Source: Arthrobacter sp. (GTDB taxonomy: Bacteria; Actinomycetota; Actinomycetes; Actinomycetales; Micrococcaceae). Taken from it: DNA of 25,072 nt. How positions within the stretch are numbered: the stretch's first letter is position 1; each line of letters opens with the position of its first letter. Of the stretch, positions 23,818 to 25,072 are shown in pieces. The position numbers and the translations under genes are program-made. The stretch is from NCBI GenBank assembly GCA_030147325.1, contig JASLAA010000098.1:1-25072 (forward strand). The letters are read 5' to 3'. The notes beneath the pieces were generated by a model. That model saw only the letters and a list, made by a program, of their open reading frames with translations. It did no database searches and was not told where the DNA came from.

Positions 23818-25072
23818 GTGACCAACCAACTCGATTTCAGTTCACTGCGCCTGGCGATCCTGGGCGGGGGACCCGGCGGGTACGAAGCGGCCATGGTCGC
23901 CTCCTCGCTGGGCGCCAACGTCACCATCGTGGAACGCCAGGGCCTCGGTGGTTCTGCGGTCCTCACCGACGTCGTCCCCTCGAAGACCCTCATCGCCACG
24001 GCGGACACCATGACGCGCTTCACGGACGCCAGCGGGCTCGGCGTCCACTTCTCCGCCGACAGCAAGGTCTACGCAGACCTGGACAAGGTGAACCAGCGGC
24101 TGCTCAAGCTCGCCGTGGAGCAGTCCTCGGATATCCGGGCCACGCTCGAGCGCCTCGGCGTGCGTGTGGTCATCGGCACCGGCAAGCTGCTGGACAACCA
24201 CCGCCTGCAGGTCGAGTCGGAGGACGGGACGAGCATCATCGAGGCGGACGCCGTACTCCTCGCCGTGGGCTCCACTCCGCGGGAGCTGCCGAGCGCCATG
24301 CCCGACGGCGAACGCATCTTCAACTGGACGCAGCTCTACAACATGCGGCAGATCCCCGAGCACCTCATCGTGGTCGGTTCGGGTGTCACCGGTGCCGAAT
24401 TCGCGAGTGCCTACAACGGCCTCGGCTCCAAGGTCACGCTCATCTCCAGCCGGGACCGGGTGCTCCCGGGCGAGGATGCCGACGCCGCCGAGGTGCTCGA
24501 GGGTGTCTTCAAGGACCGCGGCATGACAGTGCTCTCCCGGTCCAGGGCCGAGGCCGTGGACCGGACGGCGGACGGTGTGATCGTCCGCCTCGCGGATGGT
24601 CGGACGGTCGAGGGCAGCCACTGCCTCGTCGCGGTCGGTGCCGTGCCCAACACCACGGGTATCGGCCTCGAGGAGGCCGGTGTCGCGGTGAACGAGTCAG
24701 GGCACATCCAGGTCGACGGCGTCTCCCGCACCACCTCGCCGAACGTCTATGCGGCGGGTGACTGCACCGGCGTGTTCGCGCTGGCCTCGGTGGCGGCGAT
24801 GCAGGGCAGGATCGCCATCGCCCACCTCATGGGTGACTCCGTCAGCCCCATCAAGCTCAAGCAGGTCGCCTCGAACATCTTCACGTCGCCCGAGATCGCG
24901 ACGGTGGGCGTGACCGAGGAGGACATCGAGTCCGGCCGGTACCAGGGAGACGTCGTGAAGCTCTCCCTGAACACCAACGCGCGGGCGAAGATGATGAACG
25001 TCAAGGACGGCTTCGTGAAGGTGATCTCCCGCAAGGGTTCCGGCACCGTCATCGGCGGTGTCGTCGTAGGAC
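23818..25072 (+). CDS. lpdA: NAD(P)H-quinone dehydrogenase, LpdA type, 3'-truncated by the window edge
   Basis: A flavoprotein of the disulfide-reductase superfamily; 418 residues are visible and the dimerisation domain is cut by the window end. The FAD site GGGPGG is at 16-21, the NAD(P) site GSGVTGAE is in the middle, and the second FAD motif is VYAAGDC. In lipoamide dehydrogenases the motif GGxCxxxxCxPSK holds the redox cysteines; here it reads GGSAVLTDVVPSK (44-56), so both are lost. That matches the mycobacterial LpdA (Rv3303c) group, which reduces quinones instead of disulfides. Start: GTG 23818 giving MTNQLDFSSLRL; an in-frame ATG at 23800 would add six residues and also lacks a ribosome binding site. 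It is divergent from the nucleoside cluster. Physiological electron acceptor is not known from sequence. Confidence 0.93.
   Translation, partial: MTNQLDFSSLRLAILGGGPGGYEAAMVASSLGANVTIVERQGLGGSAVLTDVVPSKTLIATADTMTRFTDASGLGVHFSADSKVYADLDKVNQRLLKLAVEQSSDIRATLERLGVRVVIGTGKLLDNHRLQVESEDGTSIIEADAVLLAVGSTPRELPSAMPDGERIFNWTQLYNMRQIPEHLIVVGSGVTGAEFASAYNGLGSKVTLISSRDRVLPGEDADAAEVLEGVFKDRGMTVLSRSRAEAVDRTADGVIVRLADGRTVEGSHCLVAVGAVPNTTGIGLEEAGVAVNESGHIQVDGVSRTTSPNVYAAGDCTGVFALASVAAMQGRIAIAHLMGDSVSPIKLKQVASNIFTSPEIATVGVTEEDIESGRYQGDVVKLSLNTNARAKMMNVKDGFVKVISRKGSGTVIGGVVVG

Noticed and set aside
1..25072. CRISPR array, insertion sequence or prophage
   Set aside because: No regularly spaced direct repeats, transposase, integrase or phage structural genes are visible in the window.

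Overview
The window is high-GC DNA from an actinomycete, most likely a member of the Micrococcaceae (Arthrobacter-like). The grounds are the strong GC bias at third codon positions, GTG and TTG starts, SufS-SufU type iron-sulfur chemistry, a SCO4848-family small membrane protein, a DUF2505 protein, and a nucleoside-catabolic cluster divergent from an LpdA-type quinone reductase, an arrangement that resembles the mycobacterial one. This assignment is inference from gene content; there is no rRNA in the window. I saw no tRNA, CRISPR array, insertion sequence or prophage gene.

Layout. (1) 1-4691: two convergent genes for large exported proteins. One is 5'-truncated (Fn3 plus malectin); the other is a signal-peptide protein with a malectin domain and about 12 Kelch repeats. 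They are separated by a 361-base gap with two strong hairpins. (2) 4856-10205: a tightly coupled plus-strand unit made of a possible 29-codon leader ORF and two large LAL-type ATPase/LuxR regulators, joined by TGATG and ATGA overlaps. (3) 10307-12075: sufS and sufU, also joined by ATGA. (4) 12103-15995, minus strand: DUF2505 protein, SCO4848-family protein, nhaA and a membrane sensor histidine kinase, probably one operon with no response regulator beside it. (5) 16234-19854: mfd, ending in a strong hairpin. (6) 19937-23661, minus strand: purine nucleoside phosphorylase, phospho-sugar mutase, deoC and a small membrane protein. (7) 23818-end: LpdA-type NAD(P)H-quinone dehydrogenase, cut by the window end.

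How the genes work together. PNP, the mutase (as phosphopentomutase) and DeoC make a complete route from purine (deoxy)nucleosides to glyceraldehyde-3-phosphate and acetaldehyde. SufS and SufU mobilise sulfur for Fe-S assembly. NhaA exports sodium, and the kinase directly downstream may sense envelope or ionic stress. The accessory part is the first 10 kb: two related exported malectin proteins beside two coupled giant regulators whose targets are unknown. Whether those regulators control the malectin/Kelch gene is a hypothesis only. Most of the window is ordinary core metabolism, and I do not claim a new system beyond the coupled regulator unit.
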